A stretch of DNA of 44,952 nucleotides from positions 1-44,952 of the forward strand of contig CAZXLD010000043.1 of assembly GCA_964641965.1 (NCBI GenBank). Reading direction: 5' to 3'. Each line of letters begins with the position of its first letter. The first letter of the stretch is position 1. The notes beneath the pieces were generated by a model. The model made no database searches. It saw nothing but the letters and a program-made list of their open reading frames with translations, and was not told where the DNA came from. The stretch comes from JAJDFU01 sp964641965 (GTDB taxonomy: Bacteria; Bacteroidota; Bacteroidia; Chitinophagales; Saprospiraceae). Both the position numbers and the translations under genes were made by a program. This document shows positions 1 through 8,642 of this stretch, in pieces.

Positions 1-1306
1 TTTCACGAGCCAGCACCAGTCCAGTCTGTTGAGTCATGTAATCCCTCAAATAATCGGTCTCCAAGTCGTTCAAGCGCTGATCAAAGCCTCCCAATTCCTT
101 TAGCCGCCGTACCATGCCCACGTGGTAATGATGCCCCATGACCTTATAGCCCGGTAAAGCTTTGAAATGATCGCCTCGCGTGTAATCGAGTGCTCTATCT
201 ACAGCTGTTTTCCCACCTTCTGGACTCAGCTGGAAAAAAACGGGCATGCGTTGCCAAGTACCTGGGCGCGCATTGTACAAAGCGAAATTGGAGTAAAATT
301 GCGGGTCCTCTTCTAACTCGGCTTGCCGGATCCCAAATGAAAATGTGTGCTCATCATCCTTCCGATACCAACTGTATCCCAGGTTTTGTTCCGATTCACG
401 GGCCCAATAGAAGCTATGAGGAGGAGGAAAAGTCGCAATGCCGATCTGCTCCTGTTCAGCAGCAAGCAGCCGGTTGCTACTTTTCAAAATCACGGGCATT
501 TTATTGATAGAGCCTCCCAACTGATAATCTTGCCATCGATTGGTGAGATCTCTCCACATGAGTTTAGCGTGGGGGGCCACAAGTAGCCCGCTCAAGCCGG
601 CATCGTATTTAAAAGCAGCCGATGGGTGGTCGGTTTTGGCTACCAACATTTGCCGAACCAAATTGGAGCCTTTGAAGAAATCGAATTGGAGGTAGCCCTT
701 AAGGATTCCAGCCTCTACTCCTGGGAATATCACCTCAATTCTCGACCCATTTGTCCGCACTACGCATCCTTTAGCTTTGTAAATAGCAGTTGCCCGGGTT
801 ATTTCGGCTGCTTTTCTCGGCATGCCCGGGTGGTTTGCAAATGGTTGTTCGGCAGGGATGGACGACCGGTGTGAACGAGGTGGTTCCTTGCTGAAATATA
901 AGGGTGCATCCCAGAACGCATTCCACTTAATCTCATTGAGGATTTCCTCCGTCAGTTGAATACCCAGTTTTTCCAAGGGTTCAGTCTGTTGTTGGGTAAC
1001 CCGTCGGACCCCGGATACCACTCTAAACTCAGGACTAAGCTGTTGGGTCATGATCTGCCACCCTCCTTTACCTTGTCGAAGAGAGATATCGCGGATTGTT
1101 GGCACCCCTGATCGCAGATAAAGTCGGACCTGCCATTCAACTCCGTCTTCTCCATCCCAGTTAATGGCGAGTGTATCTTCGGTTACTGTAGCGACAAGCC
1201 CTTCCCGGGGCTGGTAATCGTCCATATTGCAGTTGAGTGGATCAGCCTGTGCAAGGATTACCAGAGGTACCAAAGCTATTACCAAACAAAGGCGGGAAAG
1301 CCACAT
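1..1306 (-). CDS. Secreted protein of unknown function (C-terminus beyond window)
   Basis: An open frame of 435 codons without any stop reads from an ATG at 1306 to the left edge; I checked every triplet in this frame. It begins with a hydrophobic signal peptide (MWLSRLCLVIALVPLVILAQ) with a likely cleavage after AQA, so the product should be exported. The visible part is a soluble domain rich in beta-strand-like stretches, with a distinctive segment MGHHYHVGMVRRLKELGGF near the edge. I do not recognise the family. The stop of the upstream aminotransferase gene lies only 27 bases away, so the two are probably co-transcribed. The missing 3' part could carry the defining catalytic domain. The plus-strand open frames in this interval are shadows. 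Confidence 0.75.
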   Translation of the reverse strand, partial: MWLSRLCLVIALVPLVILAQADPLNCNMDDYQPREGLVATVTEDTLAINWDGEDGVEWQVRLYLRSGVPTIRDISLRQGKGGWQIMTQQLSPEFRVVSGVRRVTQQQTEPLEKLGIQLTEEILNEIKWNAFWDAPLYFSKEPPRSHRSSIPAEQPFANHPGMPRKAAEITRATAIYKAKGCVVRTNGSRIEVIFPGVEAGILKGYLQFDFFKGSNLVRQMLVAKTDHPSAAFKYDAGLSGLLVAPHAKLMWRDLTNRWQDYQLGGSINKMPVILKSSNRLLAAEQEQIGIATFPPPHSFYWARESEQNLGYSWYRKDDEHTFSFGIRQAELEEDPQFYSNFALYNARPGTWQRMPVFFQLSPEGGKTAVDRALDYTRGDHFKALPGYKVMGHHYHVGMVRRLKELGGFDQRLNDLETDYLRDYMTQQTGLVLARE

Positions 1307-1333
1307 AAATCGAAGTTTTACCAGGATTAAAGG

Positions 1334-2449
1334 TCACAATAGCTCCCTTAGCGCACCGATTAGTTGGTAGATATGATTGGGGGTAGAACTGGTGCCCATC
1401 AGACCTATGCGCCAGATCTTTCCAGCAAAGTCACCCAATCCACCACCAACTTCAATATTATAATCTTGGAGCAGCCGTGAACGGGTTTTGCTGTCGTCGA
1501 GACCGGGAGGAAGTTTAACCGCATTTAGCATGGGCAACCGGAAAGGCTCTTCCACTAAAAATTCGAATCCTAACGGCTCCAGACTTTCCTTCAAAAGGAG
1601 GTGATTCTTTCGATGCCGTTCAAAACGAGGTTCCAACCCCTCTTCCAATACGAGACGTAGCGCTTCCCGCATGGCGTACATGGCCGAGACCGGTGCCGTA
1701 TGGTGGTAGGCCCGTTTGGCACCTGCCCAATAATCCTTAACCATGGTCAGGTCCAGAAACCAACTTTGTACTTTGGTCTTCCGCTGTTCCAGTGCTTCCA
1801 CCGCACGAGCACTAAAGCTCACAGGAGAGAGGCCGGGTGGGGCGCTCAGGCACTTTTGGGAGCCAGAATAAATCGCATCGATACCCCATTCGTCGACTTT
1901 CAATGGAGTGCCCGTGTAGGAAGTTACCGCATCCACCACCAAAAGAGCACCGGCATCGTGGGTCATCTCGCTGATCTCTTCCAGCGGTTGTAGAACCCCC
2001 GTGGAGGTTTCGGCATGCACAATGGCGACCAGTTTGGGCCGGCACATTTGAAGGGCTTCTCTTACCTGCTGTGGGTCAATGGGCGAACCCCAGGAAGCGT
2101 CCACGCGGATCAGCTTGGCACCACAGCGCTCTACTATGTCGGCCATGCGGTTGCCAAATACGCCGTGAATGCAAATGAGTGCTTCATCACCAGGTTCCAA
2201 AAGATTGACCAAGCAGGTCTCCATACCCGCACTGCCTGGAGCCGAGACAACAAAGGTCAGCTGGTTTTCCGTTTGGTAAGTCTGCTGCACCATGACCTTG
2301 ATCTCATCCATAACCTCCAAAAACTGGGGATCTAAATGCCCGATTAATGGAGTGGCCATGGCTTTCAACACCCTGGGATGTGCGTCGCTTGGGCCCGGGC
2401 CCATCAGAATGCGGTTACTGGGATTTAATTCCCGTTGATAAGATTGCAT
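1334..2449 (-). CDS. Class V aminotransferase, alanine--glyoxylate / serine--glyoxylate type
   Basis: A 371-residue PLP-dependent class V aminotransferase of normal family length. Visible landmarks are the N-terminal MGPGPSDAHPRVLKAM segment (16-31), the HAETSTG substrate/PLP region (145-151), the PLP-ring aspartate in VVDA (173), the Schiff-base lysine in SGSQKCL (K199), and the YHHTAPVSAMYAMREAL segment. In this family the reaction moves an amino group from alanine or serine to glyoxylate, giving glycine. The amino donor cannot be read from sequence. It lies downstream of a LctP-type permease whose family includes glycolate carriers, so a role in glycolate/glyoxylate use is plausible. Start is the ATG at 2449; no better start is seen. 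Confidence 0.88.
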   Translation of the reverse strand: MQSYQRELNPSNRILMGPGPSDAHPRVLKAMATPLIGHLDPQFLEVMDEIKVMVQQTYQTENQLTFVVSAPGSAGMETCLVNLLEPGDEALICIHGVFGNRMADIVERCGAKLIRVDASWGSPIDPQQVREALQMCRPKLVAIVHAETSTGVLQPLEEISEMTHDAGALLVVDAVTSYTGTPLKVDEWGIDAIYSGSQKCLSAPPGLSPVSFSARAVEALEQRKTKVQSWFLDLTMVKDYWAGAKRAYHHTAPVSAMYAMREALRLVLEEGLEPRFERHRKNHLLLKESLEPLGFEFLVEEPFRLPMLNAVKLPPGLDDSKTRSRLLQDYNIEVGGGLGDFAGKIWRIGLMGTSSTPNHIYQLIGALRELL

Positions 2450-2523
2450 GCTTTTACTTTTTTACATCTGTATAATCCTATAGGATCGGCCCAGGACTGT
2501 TCTTAAATTCCAATTCTATTTGA

Positions 2524-4224
2524 TCAGTGAGTGGCGACCATAGGATCGGTGTAGCCCAAGAGGTTTATCACGATCCATCCCAACAAACCGGTCAACACCA
2601 AATAGTACACCGTGGGCAGGATTGTCTTTCTAATAATGCTACCTTCTCGGTCGAGAAAACCTACCGTAGCGGAGGCAGCGACCACATTGTGAATGGCCAC
2701 CATATTTCCAGCAGCAGCTCCAACTGCCTGTAAGCTGACCACCATCACTCCGGAAATGGCCAACTTCTCGGCTACTCCATACTGAAAAAGGCTGAACATC
2801 AAGTTGCTTACGGTATTGCTGCCTGCGATAAACGCTCCCAAGCCGCCAATAGAGGGAGCAAACAAGGGCCAGCTATTCCCAACCCTATCCGCTACCCAGG
2901 ACGCCATGGCCAGGGGCATGCTTTCCAGTCCTGCCGCATTCATTCCGGAATTAATGTAAATTCTTACCATGGGCACCGTAAACATGAGTACGAAACCAGC
3001 TCCAAGAATCATTCTCCAGGAATCGTTAAAGGCCTTCCTGATTTTTGGTGGATCCATGCGATTTAAAAAATAGGTAACGCCAACCACCAGTATGAAAATC
3101 GTACCGGGAAGATAGAAAGGCGAACTGCTTCCACTGATAGAGGTTCCGAAAATGTTAGGCCACTTCAATTGAACCGAAGTCAATAGCTCTTTAAATGGCA
3201 ACTGTGGAAGTCTTGACAATACCAATAGCACGGCCAACAAAAGATAAGGCACCATAACCTGAAAAATGGAAAGTTGGCGTTCAGGTCCCTCAGCTTGATC
3301 TTCCATTTGAATACTGCCTGTCCAGTTACTAGACCATTGATGGGTGGGGGGAAAATCCCAGGTTTCCTTCGGTACGAGAATCTTCCTACGGGCTGCAAAT
3401 GTGACCAGGACCAATCCAACCAATGCCCCGATCAAACTCGGGAATTCAGGCCCCAGAAAAATACCGGTGAGCGTGTAAGGAATAGTAAAGGCTAATCCTC
3501 CTAGCAGAGCGAATGGAAAAATAGCCAGCCCTTCCTTCCAAGACCTATTGGTTCCAAAAAACCGGGTCATCATCGCGCACATGAAAAGAGGCATAAGCGT
3601 TCCCACCAAAGCATGTAGGACTACCACATTAGCGGTTACAAGCTGTAGGAAATCCCCAATGGTCAAATTATTTTCGGCCATCATTGCGGTTACTCCCGAG
3701 TTTTCCAATCCGCCTTTCACTCCTACCAGTACCGGCGTACCAACAGCACCGAAGGTGACTGCCGTGCTTTGTACCATCATTCCAAGCATCACTGCGGCCA
3801 TTGCCGGGAAGCCCATAGCCAACAACAAGGGTGCTGTAATGGCCGCAGGAGTGCCAAAACCAGCTGCCCCTTCAATAAAAGATCCGAAAAGCCATACTAC
3901 AATGACCACCTGTACTCTCCGATCAGCACTCAAATCAGAAAATCCAGTTCGGATAGTCTCTATTCCTCCAGAGTACTTGAGGGTATTCAGCAATAAAACG
4001 GCACCGAATACAATAAAAAGAATATCGAAGGTTATGAATAACCCTTGGATGCTTGAAGCAAGTACATACCGAACATCCATCTGCCAAAAAATTGCCCCGA
4101 TCAAGGCAGTAAGTATGAAAACAACCGGCATGGTTCGTCTGGCAGACCAACGAAAACCGACTAGGAGAAGAGCGGCCACGACGATAGGCAATATTGCCAG
4201 AAAGGCTTGAAAGGTGAGATTCAT
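2524..4224 (-). CDS. L-lactate permease family transporter (LctP/GlcA)
   Basis: A 566-residue integral membrane protein with about twelve or more hydrophobic segments along its whole length. The signature GSFIEGAAGFGTPAAITAPL and the following FGAVGTPVLVGV are diagnostic of the lactate permease family (LldP and the glycolate permease GlcA), which import 2-hydroxy-monocarboxylates by proton symport. Substrate (lactate versus glycolate) is not decided by the sequence; the adjacent glyoxylate-type aminotransferase 74 bases downstream slightly favours glycolate. A central hydrophilic loop (roughly residues 285-320) is present as in the family. A long antisense open frame at 3548-4210 is a shadow of this gene. 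Confidence 0.93.
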   Translation of the reverse strand: MNLTFQAFLAILPIVVAALLLVGFRWSARRTMPVVFILTALIGAIFWQMDVRYVLASSIQGLFITFDILFIVFGAVLLLNTLKYSGGIETIRTGFSDLSADRRVQVVIVVWLFGSFIEGAAGFGTPAAITAPLLLAMGFPAMAAVMLGMMVQSTAVTFGAVGTPVLVGVKGGLENSGVTAMMAENNLTIGDFLQLVTANVVVLHALVGTLMPLFMCAMMTRFFGTNRSWKEGLAIFPFALLGGLAFTIPYTLTGIFLGPEFPSLIGALVGLVLVTFAARRKILVPKETWDFPPTHQWSSNWTGSIQMEDQAEGPERQLSIFQVMVPYLLLAVLLVLSRLPQLPFKELLTSVQLKWPNIFGTSISGSSSPFYLPGTIFILVVGVTYFLNRMDPPKIRKAFNDSWRMILGAGFVLMFTVPMVRIYINSGMNAAGLESMPLAMASWVADRVGNSWPLFAPSIGGLGAFIAGSNTVSNLMFSLFQYGVAEKLAISGVMVVSLQAVGAAAGNMVAIHNVVAASATVGFLDREGSIIRKTILPTVYYLVLTGLLGWIVINLLGYTDPMVATH

Positions 4225-5135
4225 CGGTATAGTGTCAACTGGATCTATTCTATGAGGAGACCCGAAATACGTTTATTGAAGAGCAAAAGCATCTTTTTGG
4301 CTAAACACAAACACCGACCCATTTTCCATAACTAGTAATATCATTTTAAAATGAAAATAACGCATTTAAATCGGTATAAGGGAACCCTGCAATGCGAAAA
4401 CAGAAGTGGTCGGTTCACTTATTCATACGAAGGCCGTCGTGCCTTACCCTGAATGGATGAACAGGAAAACTAGGGGTAAAAAGTATACCTGTTTTCTTCT
4501 CTGGTAAACCCAAAGCCCCGCCTAGGGGGCCTCCAAGGATAATCCAGCTAGGTGCATTTGAGCTTATGAGCCCCTACAGATTAAGCGTAAATATGACGAT
4601 TTAAGCGGCAAGAACTTGGGACGGAAATTGGAATTTTTGACTTACACCATTTTAAAGAAAGAATGGCCAAATTCCCGAGATCATTCCTTCTTAAAACCGG
4701 TAAATAAACTGACGCCCAATTTCGGGGCCAGTCTGTGACTTCCTTGCCTCGCCGCAAACGGGCTTTAGTGGGTCAGAGGGTATTACAAGAACCATAATCA
4801 ACTCGTGAATGAACCCTGATATTCATCGTGAGGGATGGTAAGCCTGGCTTTGCCGGTATAAAAATAGAATAGCTTCCGACTTTTTATTTTTTTAAATTCG
4901 GAATAAGACAGTTCGTGTAAAAGTAGATACGGCTCCCTATTGAGCGCTGTCCTACCGGCGCTATTGTCTGGTTGAACGACCACGGGATGGGGATTAAAGA
5001 AGCCGAAGCCCGAAAAGCCATTCGAAAGAGAGTGCACGCCATGGGTTGGTTGTGAGTAGGAACCGCTGGAAGATTTGAACTCCTTGACCCTCTTGTTAAT
5101 ATAAGGAACCAAGGAGTTCAAAAACAACGGAACAT
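4225..5135. other. Gene-poor intergenic region, about 0.9 kb
   Basis: No convincing gene. It contains one copy of a small dispersed palindromic repeat (4335-4379). A minus-strand open frame of 109 codons (4798-5127) has no recognisable motif and is probably chance. On the plus strand, 4927-5055 reads as a 42-residue tail including ERCPTGAIVWLNDHG, which resembles the end of a 4Fe-4S ferredoxin-type domain. It has stops directly upstream and no other cysteine cluster in frame, so at most it is a gene remnant. Confidence 0.5.
4335..4379 (-). repeat. Dispersed palindromic element, copy 1
   Basis: Read on the minus strand it starts CTTATACCGATTTAAATG and ends AAAATGATATTAC. The same ends occur at 8543-8599 and 11014-11077, each in a gap between genes. 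The outer ends form imperfect inverted repeats (TTATACC against GTAATATC). Confidence 0.5.
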
Positions 5136-6617
5136 CTAGCCTGCTAAATCCATCAATTCAGCATCAGATGGATACCATTCCCCCTCAAACCAAGACTCGA
5201 GTGGACCATACAATCTGAATATGGTATTCCAGCCTTTACCTGGAATTGTTTGTATCCAATTATTCTCATATCCGTCCGGTGGTTCCGGACCAATGTAGAT
5301 ATCGCAGGAGCCATCTTGATTTTGAACGAGACCTTCTTTGTTGTTGTCGATCCCTGGAAACCGTTGATCCGTCTGCAGCATTGAACGGGTTTGATTATCA
5401 TAAATAGTGAAGGACCAGAAATCCTTCATTGGTGGATTTGCCGGTACGTTAAATTTATACATTTTACTGCCATCAAACGTATTCCCGTTTTCATCAGGAT
5501 AAGCAATGGCATACTGAGACCCCTTCCCAACTATTTTCATCGACATGGCAGGGGTTATACCCGTTGCATAAAAATGGAAAGCACTCCGCGCATCTAACAA
5601 CCTTGCCCCCTCATGCTCAAATAGATAGCTTCGGTAAGCCAATGGGTTTAGCCACTGTGTTCCTGGAAACTTGATTAGATAATCACTCTTCGGCTTTGCC
5701 ATTTGAGTACGCACAATGGCACTTCCTATTTTGGCAGCTTCCTTCAGGATTCCCTGCATTCTTTCATCTGGTTCAAACGCTTTGCCTTTTTTTATCCCGA
5801 TAGCCGAAAGGGTACCCAAGATCTCCGGATTTTCTCCCATAGAAGGTTCGGACTGAATGACCGAATTAATCTCCTCGTAAATCCGTTCATCCATTTTATG
5901 AATAGTATTGAAAGATTTGCCCGAAACGTTGACAAAGTTCATAACCGGTGGGGCATTTCTTTTAGAAAGGGGATAAATTTTAAATGTTCGTTTTGTATCC
6001 TCGACTGCCGGACTAGGATCGCCATTTTTTTGAAAACCTCTCCAAATGACCCAATGCCCATAAGTATTGGCCTGAGAAACAAAATAGCCTTCCGGCACAT
6101 CTCCTTCGTAGTTGGGAGGAAGAATCAGAAATTTACCCCCTTGGCCTAGATCAGGACCTAATCTCCCAAAATCGGCAACATATTTAAAGTAATGATCATC
6201 GATGATCCCCAGCACATCCGGAGGGGTTTCGATGACCATTGGCTCATCTTGCAACTCCAACCAGGACATCATATAAACTGAAGTGGTATTGGCAGTAAGA
6301 AAGAGGGCCTTTGAATCCATGAGATCCTCAAAAATTAAAGCTGTTTCGTTTGCCGGACCAAAGGAAAGGATTCCTTGTTTCATAGCTTCCATAGAAGCTA
6401 TATGAATTCCTTTGGTATAAGCGTCCACTGCATTTATCAAATCCAGGAAATCATATACTGTCTTTTCAGTATCGGGTAGGGGAACGCCATCAAAAAATTC
6501 AAGCTCCCCCAATCGCTCGGATTGTATGACATTGGGGCTTTCTATACCATCCGGTATTTCAGTGGCCATCACCATTTGAGGTGGATCTATTCCGACTGGC
6601 TTGGGAGGAGTCGACAC
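5136..6617 (-). CDS. DUF1254/DUF1214 domain protein (main reading frame)
   Basis: This frame encodes 493 residues with an N-terminal DUF1254-type region followed by a DUF1214-type C-terminal beta domain. Landmarks are FDGVPLPDTEKTVYDFLDL, VIETPPDVLGIIDDHYFKY, GPDLGQGGKFLILPPNYEGD, YFVSQANTYGHWVIWRGF, and the DUF1214-like FWSFTIYDNQTRSML and GWNTIFRLYGPLESW. The biochemical role of the family is unknown; members are exported proteins in many Gram-negative bacteria. In this frame the first start is a GTG at 6617, directly after an in-frame TAG, and there is no signal peptide. A lipoprotein signal peptide does lie just upstream in another frame (6559-6702) behind a good promoter box. The gene therefore appears frameshifted near its 5' end, by mutation or sequencing error. 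Confidence 0.85.
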   Translation of the reverse strand: MSTPPKPVGIDPPQMVMATEIPDGIESPNVIQSERLGELEFFDGVPLPDTEKTVYDFLDLINAVDAYTKGIHIASMEAMKQGILSFGPANETALIFEDLMDSKALFLTANTTSVYMMSWLELQDEPMVIETPPDVLGIIDDHYFKYVADFGRLGPDLGQGGKFLILPPNYEGDVPEGYFVSQANTYGHWVIWRGFQKNGDPSPAVEDTKRTFKIYPLSKRNAPPVMNFVNVSGKSFNTIHKMDERIYEEINSVIQSEPSMGENPEILGTLSAIGIKKGKAFEPDERMQGILKEAAKIGSAIVRTQMAKPKSDYLIKFPGTQWLNPLAYRSYLFEHEGARLLDARSAFHFYATGITPAMSMKIVGKGSQYAIAYPDENGNTFDGSKMYKFNVPANPPMKDFWSFTIYDNQTRSMLQTDQRFPGIDNNKEGLVQNQDGSCDIYIGPEPPDGYENNWIQTIPGKGWNTIFRLYGPLESWFEGEWYPSDAELMDLAG

Positions 6618-6702
6618 GCTCTAATTCGGTACAAGCCATCAAGATCCCTCCTAGTGCAACGATTAAGATGATTCCCTTACTTTTTCCATTCAACATGCTC
6701 AT
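6559..6702 (-). pseudogene. Out-of-frame lipoprotein signal peptide belonging to the DUF1254 gene
   Basis: ATG at 6702 opens a 47-codon frame beginning MSMLNGKSKGIILIVALG, followed by a lipobox ILMAC with the acceptor cysteine at residue 24. That is a complete lipoprotein export signal. The frame overlaps the start of the DUF1254 body but is displaced by one base and ends at a TGA at 6559. A single-base indel between about 6600 and 6630 would join it to the DUF1254 frame and give a normal lipoprotein. As written, neither frame gives an exported DUF1254 protein. Confidence 0.75.
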
Positions 6703-6749
6703 GATAAAATTTTGAATAATGAATCTAGTCCATCTAGATTTTTAAGCCC

Positions 6750-6758
6750 GCAAATGTA
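6750..6758 (-). promoter_or_regulatory. Bacteroidota minus-7 promoter box TACATTTGC
   Basis: Exact match to the TAnnTTTG consensus followed by C, 48 bases upstream of the ATG at 6702. No clear minus-33 TTTG is seen at the usual spacing. It supports the ATG at 6702, not the GTG at 6617, as the original start of the DUF1254 gene. Confidence 0.5.
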
Positions 6759-6761
6759 AGA

Positions 6762-7358
6762 TTATACAGCCAAATCCTTCCTTTCAATCAATTCCCCAGC
6801 CCCATACCCATATCGCTCGACTACCTCCTTCAGTTTTAAATATTTTCCATCAAGGAATTCCAGCATTTCCGATTGTACAACCAAAACCCTACCCCTATTG
6901 AAGTCAGGTACTTCCGGTATATAAACCGCAAAACGATTATCGGGTAATGCTTCGATTACCAATCCCAATTCCTGGATTCCCGGAATTCGTTCCAGCAAGG
7001 CCGGTCGCAATTGGTCGCTGTTGCTTAGTACTCCCGTGGCCATACCTTTAAGCACCTGATAGCCGGGAATAAAACTCAGGATATTATTCTCTACCCAATT
7101 GGAGGCTTTTCTTTTCGTCCTGGGTAGGATGAACCAACCAAAGAAGAAGAAAAAAGTAACCATAAACAAGATGACCAAGATGGTAATTAAAAGCAATGTC
7201 CCATCATGGTCCTCAGAAACCCCCGCTATCTTTCTGCCAAAGCTATGGATGAGCTCGTAGGCCTTAAACAGTAAAAAAAGAAGAGCCCCAAAGGGCAGAA
7301 AGGTTACTACACCGGCAACGATATGCTTGACGAAAAAGGTCCCAAGGCTTTCTTTCAT
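6762..7358 (-). CDS. DUF502 family inner-membrane protein
   Basis: A 198-residue protein with two N-terminal transmembrane helices (about residues 9-35 and 55-80 from the chosen start) and a cytoplasmic domain. The segment PGYQVLKGMATGVL and the overall layout match DUF502, a family of unknown function in many bacteria and plants. I chose the ATG at 7358 (MKESLGTFFVKHIVAG), because the longer frame would start at TTG and add eleven residues without family likeness. The family is sometimes linked to trafficking or envelope stress, but nothing here indicates a specific role. Confidence 0.75.
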   Translation of the reverse strand: MKESLGTFFVKHIVAGVVTFLPFGALLFLLFKAYELIHSFGRKIAGVSEDHDGTLLLITILVILFMVTFFFFFGWFILPRTKRKASNWVENNILSFIPGYQVLKGMATGVLSNSDQLRPALLERIPGIQELGLVIEALPDNRFAVYIPEVPDFNRGRVLVVQSEMLEFLDGKYLKLKEVVERYGYGAGELIERKDLAV

Positions 7359-7483
7359 AAGGCATTTATTTCGGAAAGAAGTGTCCAACAATGGTAGCTA
7401 GTTCCAATAAATTCCCCATTCATGTTGAATCCGGGAATTTCACCAACCCGTGGAATCTAAAGGAAGATTTGGGAAAGTGTACT

Positions 7484-7996
7484 CTATTTCACCGTATACC
7501 CTTTCCCTTCCAGACAAACGGCGAATGCTTTCTTGAATTCATTCATCATTTGAGCCTCCTGGTTGACAGCCTGCTGTTGGGCTTGAGCCTGGCCTTGACG
7601 CTGAGCGCGGCGGCCTTGCCGCAAACCTCCAAATCCGCCTGCGGTGGCACCAATGGCAGCCCCTTTGCCAGCATCTCCAGAAATAGCACCTATGGCAGCT
7701 CCTACAGCAGCCCCTTTAGCGGCTCCGCCTACTGCACCCGCGGCGCCCATACCACCGGGAACTTCCTGAGGTTTTACTTCCGGTAGGTTAAGAGGGTCCA
7801 CGCCCGACTGTTGCACGGCCCAGCTGTAGCAGGCGGCCTCATCCGCTTGTTGAGTAGCAGCATCCTGATTGTTGCTGGGAAAAACATACATACCCAGCAA
7901 TTTGGCCATAGAAGTGGTAGGTTGGGTCTCTTGAGCAGAGAGCAATAGGGGGAAAATCAGTATCCCGGCTATTAAAAAGATATGATTTGATTTCAT
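7484..7996 (-). CDS. Glycine-zipper domain envelope protein
   Basis: A 170-residue exported protein from the ATG at 7996 (MKSNHIFLIAGILIFPLLLS signal peptide). The middle (about residues 80-125) is a run of small residues with GAAGAVGGAAKGAAVGAA and GDAGKGAAIGATAGG, i.e. glycine-zipper repeats that pack in membranes. It is followed by a Gln/Arg-rich linker (GRRAQRQGQAQAQQQ) and a conserved end AFAVCLEGKGYTVK. Two cysteines (in EAACYSW and FAVCLEG) may form a disulfide. Such proteins are usually outer-membrane or periplasmic and of unknown function. A farther upstream start is possible but would bury the signal peptide. Confidence 0.7.
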   Translation of the reverse strand: MKSNHIFLIAGILIFPLLLSAQETQPTTSMAKLLGMYVFPSNNQDAATQQADEAACYSWAVQQSGVDPLNLPEVKPQEVPGGMGAAGAVGGAAKGAAVGAAIGAISGDAGKGAAIGATAGGFGGLRQGRRAQRQGQAQAQQQAVNQEAQMMNEFKKAFAVCLEGKGYTVK

Positions 7997-8037
7997 GACT
8001 TCGATTTGAAATTTGGGAGTAAAGGGATTAAGGAGTC

Positions 8038-8523
8038 TCATTCATTGGAGGTCGGAACGACCATATCTGCGAATAACTGCCAACGGCCGTTGACCTTATG
8101 CAAGACTGTAGTCCTTTTCGCATTGTTAAAATTCAGGAAGGCATTATCCAGGTCTGCCTGATAAACGTTCAGGTAGTAAAAAATGACTGCCATGTCCCCA
8201 TTCACTTTTACACGGGTAGGCCGGATGAAAATGGTGGGCGCTAATTCGCTGGGTGCAGCCACTCCTTCGGAAAACACTTCTTTTACGGCATCGATCCCGA
8301 TAGGCGCACCGAAAGCAGAGGACCAAACGGCAAAATCCGCATCGCAAGGACAGGCTTCCTAGAAAATATTGAAATCGTTTGCATTAGTAGCTTGCCACCA
8401 GGATCGAAAACAGGATTCAATCTGATCGATTATCTCCAATTGGGCAGGCGCCCAAGTTTGGGCCGACAGCGAATGAGGCAAAATGGCCACCATGGCTATC
8501 AGTCGGAGGGTTTTTAGGTTCAT
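8038..8523 (-). pseudogene. NTF2/SnoaL-like exported protein gene interrupted by an in-frame TAG
   Basis: A single frame runs from ATG at 8523 (MNLKTLRLIAMVAILPHSLS signal peptide) to the stop at 8038, about 160 residues, but codon 55 is TAG (8359-8361). The protein before it reads SCFRSWWQATNANDFNIF and after it EACPCDADFAVWSSAFGAP, which is continuous NTF2-like (DUF4440/SnoaL) sequence: a helix, then a beta-sheet with KVNGRWQLFADMVVP near the end. One base change (TGG or CAG to TAG) explains it. A truncated protein could start at 8277. It could be a recent nonsense mutation or a sequencing error. It is 41 bases upstream of the glycine-zipper gene. Confidence 0.75.
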
Positions 8524-8542
8524 CTTGGATAGGTTTTAAGGT

Positions 8543-8599
8543 ATTATACCGATTTCATGATTAAGTGGCAACTTGAATTTATCCTTGAAATGATATTAC
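8543..8599 (+). repeat. Dispersed palindromic element, copy 2
   Basis: Begins ATTATACCGATTTCATG and ends TTGAAATGATATTAC. It has the same ends as the copies at 4335-4379 and 11014-11077 and fills most of the gap between the broken NTF2-like gene and the next gene. Confidence 0.5.
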
Positions 8600-8642
8600 T
8601 TATTCGTTCTAAAGTAGAAATAATCCTTTGCAGCGGTTTACC

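Noticed and set aside
3548..4210. 220-codon plus-strand open frame
   Set aside because: Fully antisense to the lactate permease; low-complexity Thr/Lys/Pro-rich translation with no motif.
4798..5127. 109-codon minus-strand open frame
   Set aside because: No signal, domain or family likeness, Ser/Phe-rich, and overlaps a ferredoxin-like tail on the other strand; not supported as a gene.
7391..7786. 131-codon plus-strand open frame
   Set aside because: Antisense to the glycine-zipper gene; its repetitive translation mirrors the Gly/Ala repeats of the real gene.
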